Source of the DNA: UBA2040 sp002332715
GTDB taxonomy: Bacteria; Bacteroidota; Bacteroidia; Flavobacteriales_D; Crocinitomicaceae
Assembly (NCBI GenBank): GCA_029242295.1
Contig: JAQWUF010000141.1
Coordinates: 1 to 15,118, forward strand
DNA: 15,118 nt
Reading direction: 5' to 3'
Shown here in pieces: positions 1-7,073 of this stretch. The notes under the pieces were generated by a model, which was not told the DNA's origin, did no database searches, and saw nothing but the letters and a program-made list of their open reading frames with translations. A program made the translations under genes and the position numbers. How positions within the stretch are numbered: position 1 is the stretch's first letter; each line of letters opens with the position of its first letter.

Positions 1-34
1 CTATTTACTGTTCTTTTTGCTTTTTATTCATTAA
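1..34 (+). CDS. C-terminal end of a probable haem-copper oxidase subunit III paralogue (partial)
   Basis: Reading from base 2, the window opens with a short hydrophobic peptide (YLLFFLLFIH) ending in a TAA stop at 32-34. Subunit III proteins end in a final membrane helix of this character (tryptophan/leucine/phenylalanine-rich, running almost to the C-terminus). Bacteroidota oxidase clusters commonly carry two consecutive subunit III genes, so a paralogue here is the natural reading. Only about ten codons are visible. The frame starting at base 1 is also open and ends at a TAA overlapping the next ATG, so the alternative is a different membrane protein such as the CtaB/CyoE farnesyltransferase. 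The identification is inferred from context and composition. Confidence 0.4.
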   Translation, partial: YLLFFLLFIH

Positions 35-56
35 ACTTGCAAAAAAATCTTAAATA

Positions 57-1094
57 ATGGCTGGACACGCTTCAAACGAACTTAGCACTGAATTCCCTTG
101 GGGAGGTAAAGTTTCTCCATTTTCGACTAGTTACGGAAAACTAATGATGTGGTTTTTCCTTGTTTCGGATGCATTGACATTCGGAGGATTACTTATTGCA
201 TATGGTTTTACGCGTCACAGTGCGCAAGATGCATGGCCGATTGGCGAGGAAACTTTTAACTCTATGCCTTTCTTGGGTCATGGATATCCTTTATTGTACG
301 TTGCCTTAATGACATTTATCCTAATCGTTTCGTCTGTTACAATGGTTTTGTCCGTTGAAGCAGGACACCGTATGGATAAAAAAGGGGTGATTAAATGGTT
401 GGCTTTGACGATTGTTGGAGGATTTTTCTTCGTAGGATCACAGGCTTGGGAGTGGAGTCACTTTATTCATGGGTCAGAATTTGGAAAAGTAGAATTAGCT
501 GACGGGTCACAAGCAATTGTGAAAGGGCATTTTGGTGAAATTGAAAGCTTTAAAGTTGTAACAGCTGGTGATCATCATAAAAAAGGAGAAGAAATAAAAG
601 AAGATCTTCTTCATACTTACCAGCACGCTATGGCCGAAGGTAAAATCAAACATGACGGTAAAAGCGCTTTGTTGACATTGCACGATGGTTCAATCGTAAG
701 TGTTAAAAAAGCGGCAGATGAGCATTTAGAATTAGTCATCAAAACAAACGGTGAAAAGTATAAAATCGGAAATAAAATAGAAGGTAAAGAAGCCTTAAAT
801 ATTTATGGTGAAGCAGTTTATAGCGGCGAAAAAAACCGAGTAATCTATGGAGCTAACTTGGAGCAAAACGAATACGGCCCTCAACAATACGGACAGTTCT
901 TCTTCTTCATTACGGGATTCCATGGATTCCACGTATTCTCTGGTGTAATCATCAATATTATTATTCTTATGGGAGTAATAAAAGGAACTTACCACAAACG
1001 AGGACATTACGAAATGGTTGAGAAAACAGGATTGTATTGGCACTTTGTCGATTTAGTTTGGGTTTTCGTATTTACATTCTTCTACTTAGTATAA
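57..1094 (+). CDS. ctaE: Cytochrome c oxidase subunit III with a large internal insertion
   Basis: Subunit III of an aa3-type haem-copper oxidase, an inner-membrane protein that supports the catalytic subunit I. Five membrane segments are visible at about residues 28-51, 78-100, 111-130, 279-307 and 325-345, the five-helix form lacking the first two helices of the mitochondrial protein. Family signatures include SQAWEW near 128-133, FFFFITGFHGFHVFSG at 281-296 and LYWHFVDLVWVFVFTF near the end. At 345 residues it is longer than a typical five-helix subunit (around 200). The excess is a hydrophilic stretch of about 134 residues (139-272), rich in Lys, Glu and His, between the third and fourth visible helices. 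An insertion here is, from memory, seen in other Bacteroidota subunit III proteins. The ATG at 57 gives the expected short polar N-terminus. It leads the subunit IV/SCO/DUF420 run, with a 22-base gap to the next gene. Confidence 0.93.
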   Translation: MAGHASNELSTEFPWGGKVSPFSTSYGKLMMWFFLVSDALTFGGLLIAYGFTRHSAQDAWPIGEETFNSMPFLGHGYPLLYVALMTFILIVSSVTMVLSVEAGHRMDKKGVIKWLALTIVGGFFFVGSQAWEWSHFIHGSEFGKVELADGSQAIVKGHFGEIESFKVVTAGDHHKKGEEIKEDLLHTYQHAMAEGKIKHDGKSALLTLHDGSIVSVKKAADEHLELVIKTNGEKYKIGNKIEGKEALNIYGEAVYSGEKNRVIYGANLEQNEYGPQQYGQFFFFITGFHGFHVFSGVIINIIILMGVIKGTYHKRGHYEMVEKTGLYWHFVDLVWVFVFTFFYLV

Positions 1095-1116
1095 TTAAAC
1101 GCATCAAACATCGATT

Positions 1117-1485
1117 ATGGAAAGAGATGACATTATAGAATATTCATTGTACACTCATCATGATGAGGATCAAGGAAAGAAACTTCGCAAGAAAATTTGG
1201 ATGGTTACACTGTTGTTGACAGTAGTAACAATTATAGAGGTAGTTCTAGGAGCAATGATCAAACAAGATAGTACCGCATGGCCGTATGTGAAAATCACGT
1301 TTATCGTGCTGACGCTTTTGAAAGCAGGATACATTGTTTTGAGCTTTATGCACCTAGGTGATGAGAAAAAAGTGATGAAATATGTGATTCTCGCTCCGTA
1401 TATAGTATTTATTATCTATTTGATATTCATCGCCTTAACTGAAGGTGCATATGTTGGAAATGCGCTTGATTCTTACGGAGCCTAA
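1117..1485 (+). CDS. Cytochrome c oxidase subunit IV (prokaryotic COX4 type)
   Basis: A small (122-residue) inner-membrane protein with a charged N-terminus (about 1-26) and three membrane helices at roughly 28-48, 57-80 and 87-107. The second helix ends in the SFMHLGDEKK segment, resembling the FMHL element of the prokaryotic subunit IV family (CtaF/CyoD-like). These subunits are accessory parts of aa3/bo3 oxidases and are thought to help assembly or stability rather than catalysis. It lies 22 bases after subunit III and 15 bases before the SCO-like gene on the same strand, consistent with one transcript. Family assignment rests on size, helix layout, the FMHL motif and position. Confidence 0.88.
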   Translation: MERDDIIEYSLYTHHDEDQGKKLRKKIWMVTLLLTVVTIIEVVLGAMIKQDSTAWPYVKITFIVLTLLKAGYIVLSFMHLGDEKKVMKYVILAPYIVFIIYLIFIALTEGAYVGNALDSYGA

Positions 1486-1500
1486 CAGTACATTTCAATA

Positions 1501-2175
1501 ATGGCAAAAAAAACGAATGCCAGTCGAAAAAAAGTAGTAATGGCCTTTCTACTTTTATTTGCGCCGGCTTTTTTCTTGGTCTTTTTTTCAACTCGAAGTT
1601 GTTCTAATAACTTCAAAGAATTAGATGATTTCGGCCTGGCAAAGGAATATTCTTTTATTGATACAAAAGGTAAAAAACGTACCTCCAAAGATTTTGAAGG
1701 TGACATCGTTCTCATAACAACCTTACAGGAGACTTGTCCTGATGATTGTGCAATATTGTTCTTCAACTTACAACAAGCAATTTATCAACACATATATACC
1801 AACAAGCGTAAAAAGCTCAAACAAGTTCGGATTATTTCATTCGCAACAGACGGTGAAGGAAACCCACTAGAAGATGTCACGACGATTGATGAGATGCTAA
1901 AAGATCGTGTCCCAAATTACGATCCTGAAACGTGGATTTTGGCCAAAGGTGATGCAAGAACCGTTTATAATTTTGAACGAAATAACCAAAATCTATTGCA
2001 AGAGGGCGATGAGTTTTATGGCGGACAAGCTTTTCAAGAGTTAATCCTTTTGTTAGACAAGAAAAATCATCTACGCATGGTGCTGAGAGGAGACGAAGAA
2101 GGAATGATTCGTCGAATGAAGGAACACGTTGCTTTGTTGCAAAAACAATACGATAAAGAAGCGGCCAAAAAATGA
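1501..2175 (+). CDS. SCO/thioredoxin-fold membrane protein lacking the copper-binding His
   Basis: A 224-residue protein with a basic N-terminus, one membrane anchor (about 12-30) and a soluble domain that aligns by eye with the SCO protein encoded just downstream. Shared elements are a strand ending before a C-x3-C pair (CPDDC, Cys79 and Cys83), then an ISFATDGEGNPLED segment parallel to SFSINPKKDSPS, then WILAKGD parallel to WYFFTGD. Canonical SCO proteins bind copper with the two cysteines and one distal histidine. In the equivalent segment (about 174-188, ending LILLLDKK) there is no histidine; Phe178 lies where the neighbour has His172. It may therefore be a thiol-disulfide partner in CuA assembly rather than a copper chaperone, which is inference. 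Its last four bases overlap the SCO start (ATGA), suggesting translational coupling. Confidence 0.75.
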   Translation: MAKKTNASRKKVVMAFLLLFAPAFFLVFFSTRSCSNNFKELDDFGLAKEYSFIDTKGKKRTSKDFEGDIVLITTLQETCPDDCAILFFNLQQAIYQHIYTNKRKKLKQVRIISFATDGEGNPLEDVTTIDEMLKDRVPNYDPETWILAKGDARTVYNFERNNQNLLQEGDEFYGGQAFQELILLLDKKNHLRMVLRGDEEGMIRRMKEHVALLQKQYDKEAAKK

Positions 2176-2828
2176 AAGAATTCTTAATTGTCAGTTTTAT
2201 CTTATTCTCCCTTTTTTCATGCAAAGACGACTACTCCCCTTTACCCAAATTAGGTGATATTGATGTGGAGTATTCAACAGTGAACGGAAAAGAAATTACA
2301 GACACGATATATCCAAAAATGATTGATTTCATGTATTTGAACCAAGATTCGGTTCTCGTGCATTCCAAACAGATGAAAGATAAAATTTGGGTAGCTGATT
2401 TCTTTTTTACATCGTGCCCAACGATTTGTCCGAAAATGACGGCCCAAATGAATCGTTTGAATAAAAATCTTTCTGACCTTTCCGATCAGATTCAATTCAT
2501 GTCCTTTTCTATCAACCCGAAAAAAGACAGCCCAAGTGTATTGAGAAAGTACATCAAGAAAAAAGGAGTGACAGCTAAAAACTGGTATTTCTTTACAGGA
2601 GACGAAGATAAAACGCATGAACTAGGTATCAAACATTTTAAACTCTTCGCTGGTCAAGACGAAGCTTCCGCTGGAGGATACGCGCATTCGCCAGCATTTA
2701 CTTTGGTAGATAAGGAAGGTTATGTTCGTGGCGTATATATCGGAACAGACCCAAAAGAAGTAGACCGAATGGGAAAAGACATTCGATTATTGTTAAAACA
2801 CGAATATGGCATTGATGGATCCAAATAG
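2172..2828 (+). CDS. SCO1/SenC-family copper chaperone lipoprotein
   Basis: SCO proteins deliver copper to, or reduce the cysteines of, the CuA site in oxidase subunit II. The 218-residue product begins with a lipoprotein signal whose lipobox ends LFSC (Cys17), so it should be membrane anchored on the periplasmic side. The thioredoxin-like domain carries the diagnostic CPTICP motif (Cys82 and Cys86) and the distal histidine in YAHSPAFTLVD (His172), so all three copper ligands are present. The sequence SFSINPKKDSP near 111-121 is also typical. The ATG at 2172 overlaps the upstream SCO-like gene by four bases, and the 3' end overlaps the DUF420 gene. The arrangement ties its role to the oxidase encoded at the start of the window. 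Confidence 0.93.
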   Translation: MKEFLIVSFILFSLFSCKDDYSPLPKLGDIDVEYSTVNGKEITDTIYPKMIDFMYLNQDSVLVHSKQMKDKIWVADFFFTSCPTICPKMTAQMNRLNKNLSDLSDQIQFMSFSINPKKDSPSVLRKYIKKKGVTAKNWYFFTGDEDKTHELGIKHFKLFAGQDEASAGGYAHSPAFTLVDKEGYVRGVYIGTDPKEVDRMGKDIRLLLKHEYGIDGSK

Positions 2829-3330
2829 TAAAAAGGTAACAAACCTCATAAAAATTGTATCAATTGCGATACCAATTGTTGTAGCACTCTTATTTGGAAT
2901 CCAGATAAAAGGTGTTGACACCTCTTTCTTGCCGCCTGTTTATGCCGTGATCAACGGTTGTACAGCAGTTCTTCTTATTGCGGCGTTGATTGCAATTAAA
3001 ACAAAAAACATGCGCATTCATCGTGCTTTGATTCGGTTTTGTCTGCTCCTCTCGCTCGTTTTCTTGGTATTATATGTTACATATCACATGACGAGCAAAT
3101 CAACTGAATATGGAGGCGAATATAGGCAGTTTTACTATCCTCTTTTGATTTCACACATCTTACTAAGCATAGCTGTAGTTCCTATAGTTTTATATACTTA
3201 TCTTTTTGCTTGGCAAGGGAAATTTGCGAAACACAAAAAATGGACTCGCTTCGCATGGCCAATTTGGTTTTATGTAGCCGTTTCGGGTGTATTGGTCTTT
3301 TGGATGATCTCGCCGTATTACGGAAGTTAA
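2815..3330 (+). CDS. DUF420 (CtaM/YozB-like) membrane protein, oxidase assembly
   Basis: An integral membrane protein of 171 residues from the ATG at 2815, with five predicted helices at about 10-30, 40-61, 71-91, 110-131 and 146-166. Histidines at about 69 (RIHRA), 91 (TYHMT), 114 (SHIL) and 140 (KHKKW) sit at helix ends and fit the DUF420 pattern. The characterised member, CtaM of Staphylococcus aureus, is needed for function of the haem A-containing oxidase; its exact biochemical role is less clear. An in-frame ATG at 2806 would add three residues. I prefer 2815 because it gives the smaller overlap (14 bases) with the SCO gene, but the sequence does not decide. It is the last gene of the packed oxidase run, followed by 270 non-coding bases. 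Confidence 0.88.
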   Translation: MDPNSKKVTNLIKIVSIAIPIVVALLFGIQIKGVDTSFLPPVYAVINGCTAVLLIAALIAIKTKNMRIHRALIRFCLLLSLVFLVLYVTYHMTSKSTEYGGEYRQFYYPLLISHILLSIAVVPIVLYTYLFAWQGKFAKHKKWTRFAWPIWFYVAVSGVLVFWMISPYYGS

Positions 3331-3412
3331 TCGGCCCTATAGTATCTGACTATTTTATTGCTTTCTTTATAGAAAATAAAATCAAATAAATATCTAAAGC
3401 TCTGATTTTTAA

Positions 3413-3441
3413 TTGGATTTGGATTTTATTGGTTAAATTTG
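3413..3441 (+). promoter_or_regulatory. Candidate Bacteroidota-type promoter for hemJ
   Basis: TAAATTTG at 3434-3441 matches the TAnnTTTG -7 consensus of the Bacteroidota primary sigma factor. A TTG at 3413-3415 lies 18 bases upstream, close to the spacing expected for the -33 element. This would start transcription near 3448 and leave a leader of about 150 bases before hemJ. The match is by eye in an AT-rich region, so a chance hit is possible. Confidence 0.35.
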
Positions 3442-3560
3442 GTAGCTACGACATAATCAAAAAAGACCAATAATTTCGATTGTGCGAAACAAGTAAAATA
3501 GGCGATTAAGCACGATCTATAACTATCAAGAATGGTAGGATTATGAATTCCGAATAGTCA

Positions 3561-3596
3561 AATTCGCAATTCAACCATTCGTAATTCGTAATTTCG
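3561..3596 (+). repeat. Short degenerate AATTCG/ATTCGTA repeat cluster before hemJ
   Basis: The segment contains AATTCGCAATTC followed by ATTCGTAATTCGTAATTTCG, that is, several copies of an AATTCG-like hexamer in a short space, ending four bases before the hemJ ATG. A related GAATTCCGAATAG lies at 3545-3557. The repeats are partly self-complementary (GAATTC, AATT). No function is evident. They may be a family of small intergenic repeats or a leftover of slippage, and they occupy the place where a ribosome would bind. Confidence 0.5.
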
Positions 3597-3600
3597 CCCC

Positions 3601-4134
3601 ATGACATACGACATCGTAAAATCTTTGCACATCATTTTTGTAGTTAGCTGGTTCGCTGGATTATTTTACATGCCTCGTTTATTCATTTATCATACGGAAG
3701 CGCAAGAAAAAGACAAAGCAGTTAAAAAAGTCTTAAGCGATCAATTCAAGATAATGGAGAAAAAGCTATGGTGGATTATCACAACCCCAGCCATGGTTCT
3801 AACTCTCATTTTTGGAACTTGGATGTTAATCCTTAATCCCACTCTTCTGGAACAAGGATGGATGCACACCAAACTCGCCTTCGTCGTCTTTCTTCTGATA
3901 TACCATTTTGTTTCCCAACGATTGATGTTTCAAATGGCAGAAGGAATCTTCAAGTGGAAATCGAAGCATTTGCGGTTGTGGAATGAAGCGGCTACTCTTT
4001 GTTTGGTAGCGATTATTTTCCTCGTTGAATTACAAAACAGAATGCCCTGGTGGAAAGCGACGTTTTACTTTTTTCTTGTCGCAATAAGCTTGATGTTGTT
4101 GATCAAATTATATAAGAAAATTAGCAAAAAGTAA
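3601..4134 (+). CDS. hemJ: Protoporphyrinogen IX oxidase HemJ
   Basis: HemJ oxidises protoporphyrinogen IX to protoporphyrin IX, the penultimate step to haem, in the inner membrane. The 177-residue product opens with KSLHIIFVVSWFAGLFYMPRLFIYH (given here as the block around residues 7-31), which is highly characteristic: His10, the WFAG stretch, Pro25-Arg26 and His31. Further family features are TPAMVLTLIFGTWML (62-76), WMHTKLAFV (87-95), YH at 101-102 and RLWNEAATLCLVAIIFLVEL (125-144). Five helices are likely at about 5-29, 58-78, 87-108, 127-145 and 152-172. Its position downstream of oxidase assembly genes fits haem supply for the same complex, though the 270-base gap suggests separate control. 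Its stop codon abuts the stop of the gene on the other strand. Confidence 0.92.
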   Translation: MTYDIVKSLHIIFVVSWFAGLFYMPRLFIYHTEAQEKDKAVKKVLSDQFKIMEKKLWWIITTPAMVLTLIFGTWMLILNPTLLEQGWMHTKLAFVVFLLIYHFVSQRLMFQMAEGIFKWKSKHLRLWNEAATLCLVAIIFLVELQNRMPWWKATFYFFLVAISLMLLIKLYKKISKK

Positions 4135-6177
4135 TTAGTTGAAATCTGTAACTCGGAACTCTAAATCCTTCACCTTTAGCACTTTTGAACCTTTGTTGTA
4201 GAAGAATAAATTAAATCCATTCTCTCCATTTTTAACCTGAGGTAGAGGCGTATAAAATTCAATAGTTTGCCAATCCTTTCCTTCCTCCAAATTTTCATGA
4301 ATCGGATAAGAATAATACAGTGCATTTTCATTTTTATCGTTCACGACTATTACTACAAACGCCTCCTTTTTTCCGTTCATTTTAACTTTCATCGCAGCAC
4401 TTAAAATAGTCGGTCCTTCCGTGAGTTTCGACCAATTCGTTTTCACATAAGAAGCTCCATACTCTATCTTTTCGTCGAGAAACAGATAACCTTGGCCAAA
4501 AGAATCCATGCCTACTGTCAACTTCGACCAATTGGGGTTCTCCTTTTTACGAGTCGAAAACTTCTCGTACAGTATCGGTTTCCTATTTTTCAAGCCCATG
4601 AAATCAATAACCGATTGTACTTTGGGCGTTTTTCTTTTTCGGCAAAGCGTCAGTTTTCCATTGCTTGATATATATTCCCAACCATCGAGTAATTCAGGCA
4701 GAATCGGAAGGTCTCGAGAATAGAAATATTGATTCTGAAACACAACATAATCCCATCCCCACGATTGCGAATTCTTTAAGATTTGTTCCGAAAGTCGGTG
4801 TGTGGTGAATCCTTTACGTTTCATGAAAATGAAAGGTGTATTGGGTGTTGGCGATGCAATTACGAGAATTTTATCTGTCCGTTTTACACCTTGTTTGTCG
4901 AGCCAAAGGTCCGACCCTTTAAAATCATCAACACCTGCTTTGAACTCCGCTAAAACGTACTTTTCAGTGCGATCTTGAACCAAAGTATTGGCACTTAGGA
5001 AACAGAGTAGTGTGACTCCACTTGCAAGACCCAAGCTGATTCCTTTCCAAGGTCTTTTTGTGATAATTGGGAGAAAGGCCAACATCAAAATCAAAACGAC
5101 TAAAATGGGCAAAAACAACGTATCGAGAAAATAATAATCGTGCACATTCATTTGACCAAACATGAAAAAGAAGAACAAAAGTGTGCCGATAAAATAGAAC
5201 GACAAAAAGAGCATCAAATGTTGATACTCAGTTCCGAATTTTGATTTTAAACGAAGCTTTGTCCAAACAACCACGATGATTGCAACCAGTAAAATCAAAT
5301 AATGATAAAGGGAAAGATAGGTCAAAACCAAATTGTCCCAAATCTGCTTGGAAATTTCAATGAATTGAGCAAAATCTTTGGCCGGCAGCAAATGAAACAG
5401 GAAGAGAGAACCGTAATTATTTCTCAAATATCCATTGTATATCATGTAGCCGATTATGGCCCCAAATCCAAGTAAAACGGCGGGCAATTTGTTCCAAAAT
5501 TTTGTTTGCCGTTTTGCCATTCGGATGAGTTCGACACCCAAAACAGCGATAAAGGGAATAACAAATGTTGTACGACTCAAGGCGGCTAAAATGAAAAAGA
5601 AAACTGCCCAATTCCAAGTCTTCGTCTTTCCGTTCATCAAGAATTTGACGTACAAATAAATACCAAGTATTGCATTTGCCAAGGACGGAATGGTCGGTAG
5701 AAAACCAACTTGATAAAACAAAAACACAGGAGAACTTGCACCAAATAAAGTCACGAAAACCGATCGCCAAATATTACCTGTCAACAAGTAAGATAGCCTG
5801 AATAAAAAGAACAAACCAATAACTCCATACAGAAAAATATAGGATCGAAACACCCACGGACTATCGGTTCCAAGCAATTTCATAGCACAAGCCACAGTAA
5901 AATCATGAATAGGAAAATCTACGGCGGTTCGAGTCGTTTCTTGCTCCGTTTGCCAATCGTTTGGATATTGGTGATTGAACACCAAAGCTTCGGGTTTGAA
6001 AAAATTCAGATCGTTATTTTGAAATCCTTCAGCCAAAGCGTATCGATCGGATTGCGCCCAAGCATGCGTGTAAATCGGATAATCATTCAATCTTTTCCCA
6101 TTGAAAAAGAGGCCAATCGACAACAACAAGCCAATCATGGCGAGCTGTACTCCTATCTTAATCGTGCCTTTTTTCAA
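4135..6177 (-). CDS. GT-C (GT39/ArnT-like) membrane glycosyltransferase with soluble C-terminal domain
   Basis: A 680-residue polytopic protein. The N-terminal helix (about 8-26) is followed by a long extracytoplasmic loop with acidic residues (AQSDR at 41-45, DFPIHD at 87-92), as in lipid-linked sugar transferases of the GT-C fold. Further helices run to about residue 395. HDYYFLD at 346-352 resembles the HxYY loop often seen in such enzymes. Residues about 400-520 form a soluble segment, and about 535-680 look like a beta-rich, possibly carbohydrate-binding, tail. The start is TTG at 6175-6177, which supplies the basic residues before the first helix and lies just after a good -7 box. An ATG 13 codons later (6136-6138) is the alternative. 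Donor and acceptor cannot be told. A role in lipid or protein glycosylation is inferred. Confidence 0.75.
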   Translation of the reverse strand: MKKGTIKIGVQLAMIGLLLSIGLFFNGKRLNDYPIYTHAWAQSDRYALAEGFQNNDLNFFKPEALVFNHQYPNDWQTEQETTRTAVDFPIHDFTVACAMKLLGTDSPWVFRSYIFLYGVIGLFFLFRLSYLLTGNIWRSVFVTLFGASSPVFLFYQVGFLPTIPSLANAILGIYLYVKFLMNGKTKTWNWAVFFFILAALSRTTFVIPFIAVLGVELIRMAKRQTKFWNKLPAVLLGFGAIIGYMIYNGYLRNNYGSLFLFHLLPAKDFAQFIEISKQIWDNLVLTYLSLYHYLILLVAIIVVVWTKLRLKSKFGTEYQHLMLFLSFYFIGTLLFFFFMFGQMNVHDYYFLDTLFLPILVVLILMLAFLPIITKRPWKGISLGLASGVTLLCFLSANTLVQDRTEKYVLAEFKAGVDDFKGSDLWLDKQGVKRTDKILVIASPTPNTPFIFMKRKGFTTHRLSEQILKNSQSWGWDYVVFQNQYFYSRDLPILPELLDGWEYISSNGKLTLCRKRKTPKVQSVIDFMGLKNRKPILYEKFSTRKKENPNWSKLTVGMDSFGQGYLFLDEKIEYGASYVKTNWSKLTEGPTILSAAMKVKMNGKKEAFVVIVVNDKNENALYYSYPIHENLEEGKDWQTIEFYTPLPQVKNGENGFNLFFYNKGSKVLKVKDLEFRVTDFN

Positions 6178-6201
6178 AATATTTCTTCCACTTTTCTACA
6201 A

Positions 6202-6209
6202 CAAACTTA
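6202..6209 (-). promoter_or_regulatory. Candidate -7 promoter box for the GT-C glycosyltransferase
   Basis: Read on the minus strand the octamer is TAAGTTTG, matching TAnnTTTG. Transcription would begin around 6195, leaving a leader of about 18 bases before the TTG start at 6177, or about 57 before the ATG at 6138. No clear TTG -33 element is visible at the usual distance. The box supports the longer reading of the gene. Confidence 0.4.
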
Positions 6210-6271
6210 TCGTTTTATTTTTTGAAAAGCATCTCGTGAGGCAAATGGAATCGACTTCTCAATAAAGTGAC

Positions 6272-6279
6272 TATTTTTG
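6272..6279 (+). promoter_or_regulatory. Candidate -7 promoter box for the enoyl-CoA hydratase gene
   Basis: TATTTTTG matches TAnnTTTG exactly and stands 17 bases before the ATG, giving a very short leader of about ten bases. No convincing -33 element is seen. With the minus-strand box at 6202-6209 it forms a divergent promoter pair in the 119-base spacer. It is the likely start of the long plus-strand run to 13902. Confidence 0.4.
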
Positions 6280-6296
6280 TTTAAAATCATTTTGCC

Positions 6297-7073
6297 ATGT
6301 ACAACAACATACTTGTCGAAGAAAAAGAAGGATACCAAATCATTACGATCAATCGTCCGAATCAACTGAACGCTTTGAATAGCGAAACGATTAAAGAATT
6401 GAACTCAGCTTTTACCGCTGCCAACAACAATGCTAAAACAGGAGCAGTAATCATCACTGGTTCTGGAGAAAAAGCATTTGTTGCTGGAGCCGATATCAAA
6501 GAATTTGCAGAATTTAATGTTGAAGAGGGAAAAGAATTGGCCCGAAAAGGACAAGAGATTTTGTTCGATTTTGTCGAAAACATGTCTATTCCGGTTATTG
6601 CCGCAGTCAACGGTTTTGCCCTTGGTGGAGGATTGGAACTAGCGATGTGTTCACATATCAGAGTGGCCAGTTCGAACGCTAGAATGGGATTACCTGAAGT
6701 TTCTTTAGGTGTAATTCCAGGGTATGGTGGAACGCAACGATTGGCGAATTCAGTCGGACGTGGAAAAGCAAATGAAATGGTTTTCACTGCAGGAATGATC
6801 AACGCTGAAGACGCTTTGAAATGGGGATTGGTGAACGATGTTGTGGAACAAAATGACCTCATCTCAACTTGCGAAAAAATCGTTGGAAAAATATTAAACA
6901 ACTCAAAATCGGCGATTAGTTCAGCCATTAGAGCTGTCAACGCCAACTTCGAAGAAGGCGTAGACGGATACAAAAAAGAGATCGCTGAATTCGGCATCTG
7001 TTTCGGCACACCAGATTTCAAAGAGGGTACGAGCGCATTTTCAGAAAAAAGAAAACCAAACTTCCGCCAATAA
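6297..7073 (+). CDS. Enoyl-CoA hydratase/isomerase (crotonase) family protein
   Basis: A 258-residue soluble crotonase-fold enzyme, the usual length for a short-chain enoyl-CoA hydratase, which adds water across 2-trans-enoyl-CoA in fatty-acid or amino-acid degradation. Visible signatures are INRPNQLNALN (18-28), the first oxyanion-hole segment AFVAGADIKEF (60-70), the second, NGFALGGGLELAM (105-117), and LPEVSLGVIPGYGGTQRL (132-149). Glu114 and Glu134 match the two catalytic glutamates of the rat mitochondrial hydratase, so true hydratase activity is likely. Substrate chain length, or a 3-hydroxybutyryl-CoA dehydratase role, cannot be told apart. The stop codon overlaps the flippase start by one base (TAATG), although the two functions have no obvious link. 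Confidence 0.93.
   Translation: MYNNILVEEKEGYQIITINRPNQLNALNSETIKELNSAFTAANNNAKTGAVIITGSGEKAFVAGADIKEFAEFNVEEGKELARKGQEILFDFVENMSIPVIAAVNGFALGGGLELAMCSHIRVASSNARMGLPEVSLGVIPGYGGTQRLANSVGRGKANEMVFTAGMINAEDALKWGLVNDVVEQNDLISTCEKIVGKILNNSKSAISSAIRAVNANFEEGVDGYKKEIAEFGICFGTPDFKEGTSAFSEKRKPNFRQ

Larger units (their letters stand above)
3331..3600. other. 270-base non-coding stretch between the DUF420 gene and hemJ
   Basis: No open reading frame of note. It holds an AT-only hairpin (arms 3352-3359 and 3375-3382, 15-base loop) soon after the DUF420 stop, which is too weak to call a terminator. It also holds a candidate promoter at 3413-3441, an imperfect hairpin (arms 3478-3485 and 3510-3517, eight pairs including one G-T, 24-base loop) and a run of AATTCG-type repeats just before hemJ. 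It is the longest spacer in the window. Confidence 0.6.

Noticed and set aside
3352..3382. AT-only inverted repeat after the DUF420 gene as a terminator
   Set aside because: Eight A-T pairs with a 15-base loop and no following T-run would be too weak to terminate transcription reliably.
5417..5770. 117-codon minus-strand frame within the glycosyltransferase
   Set aside because: It is a shifted-frame shadow of the GT-C gene, with no independent start context or domain.
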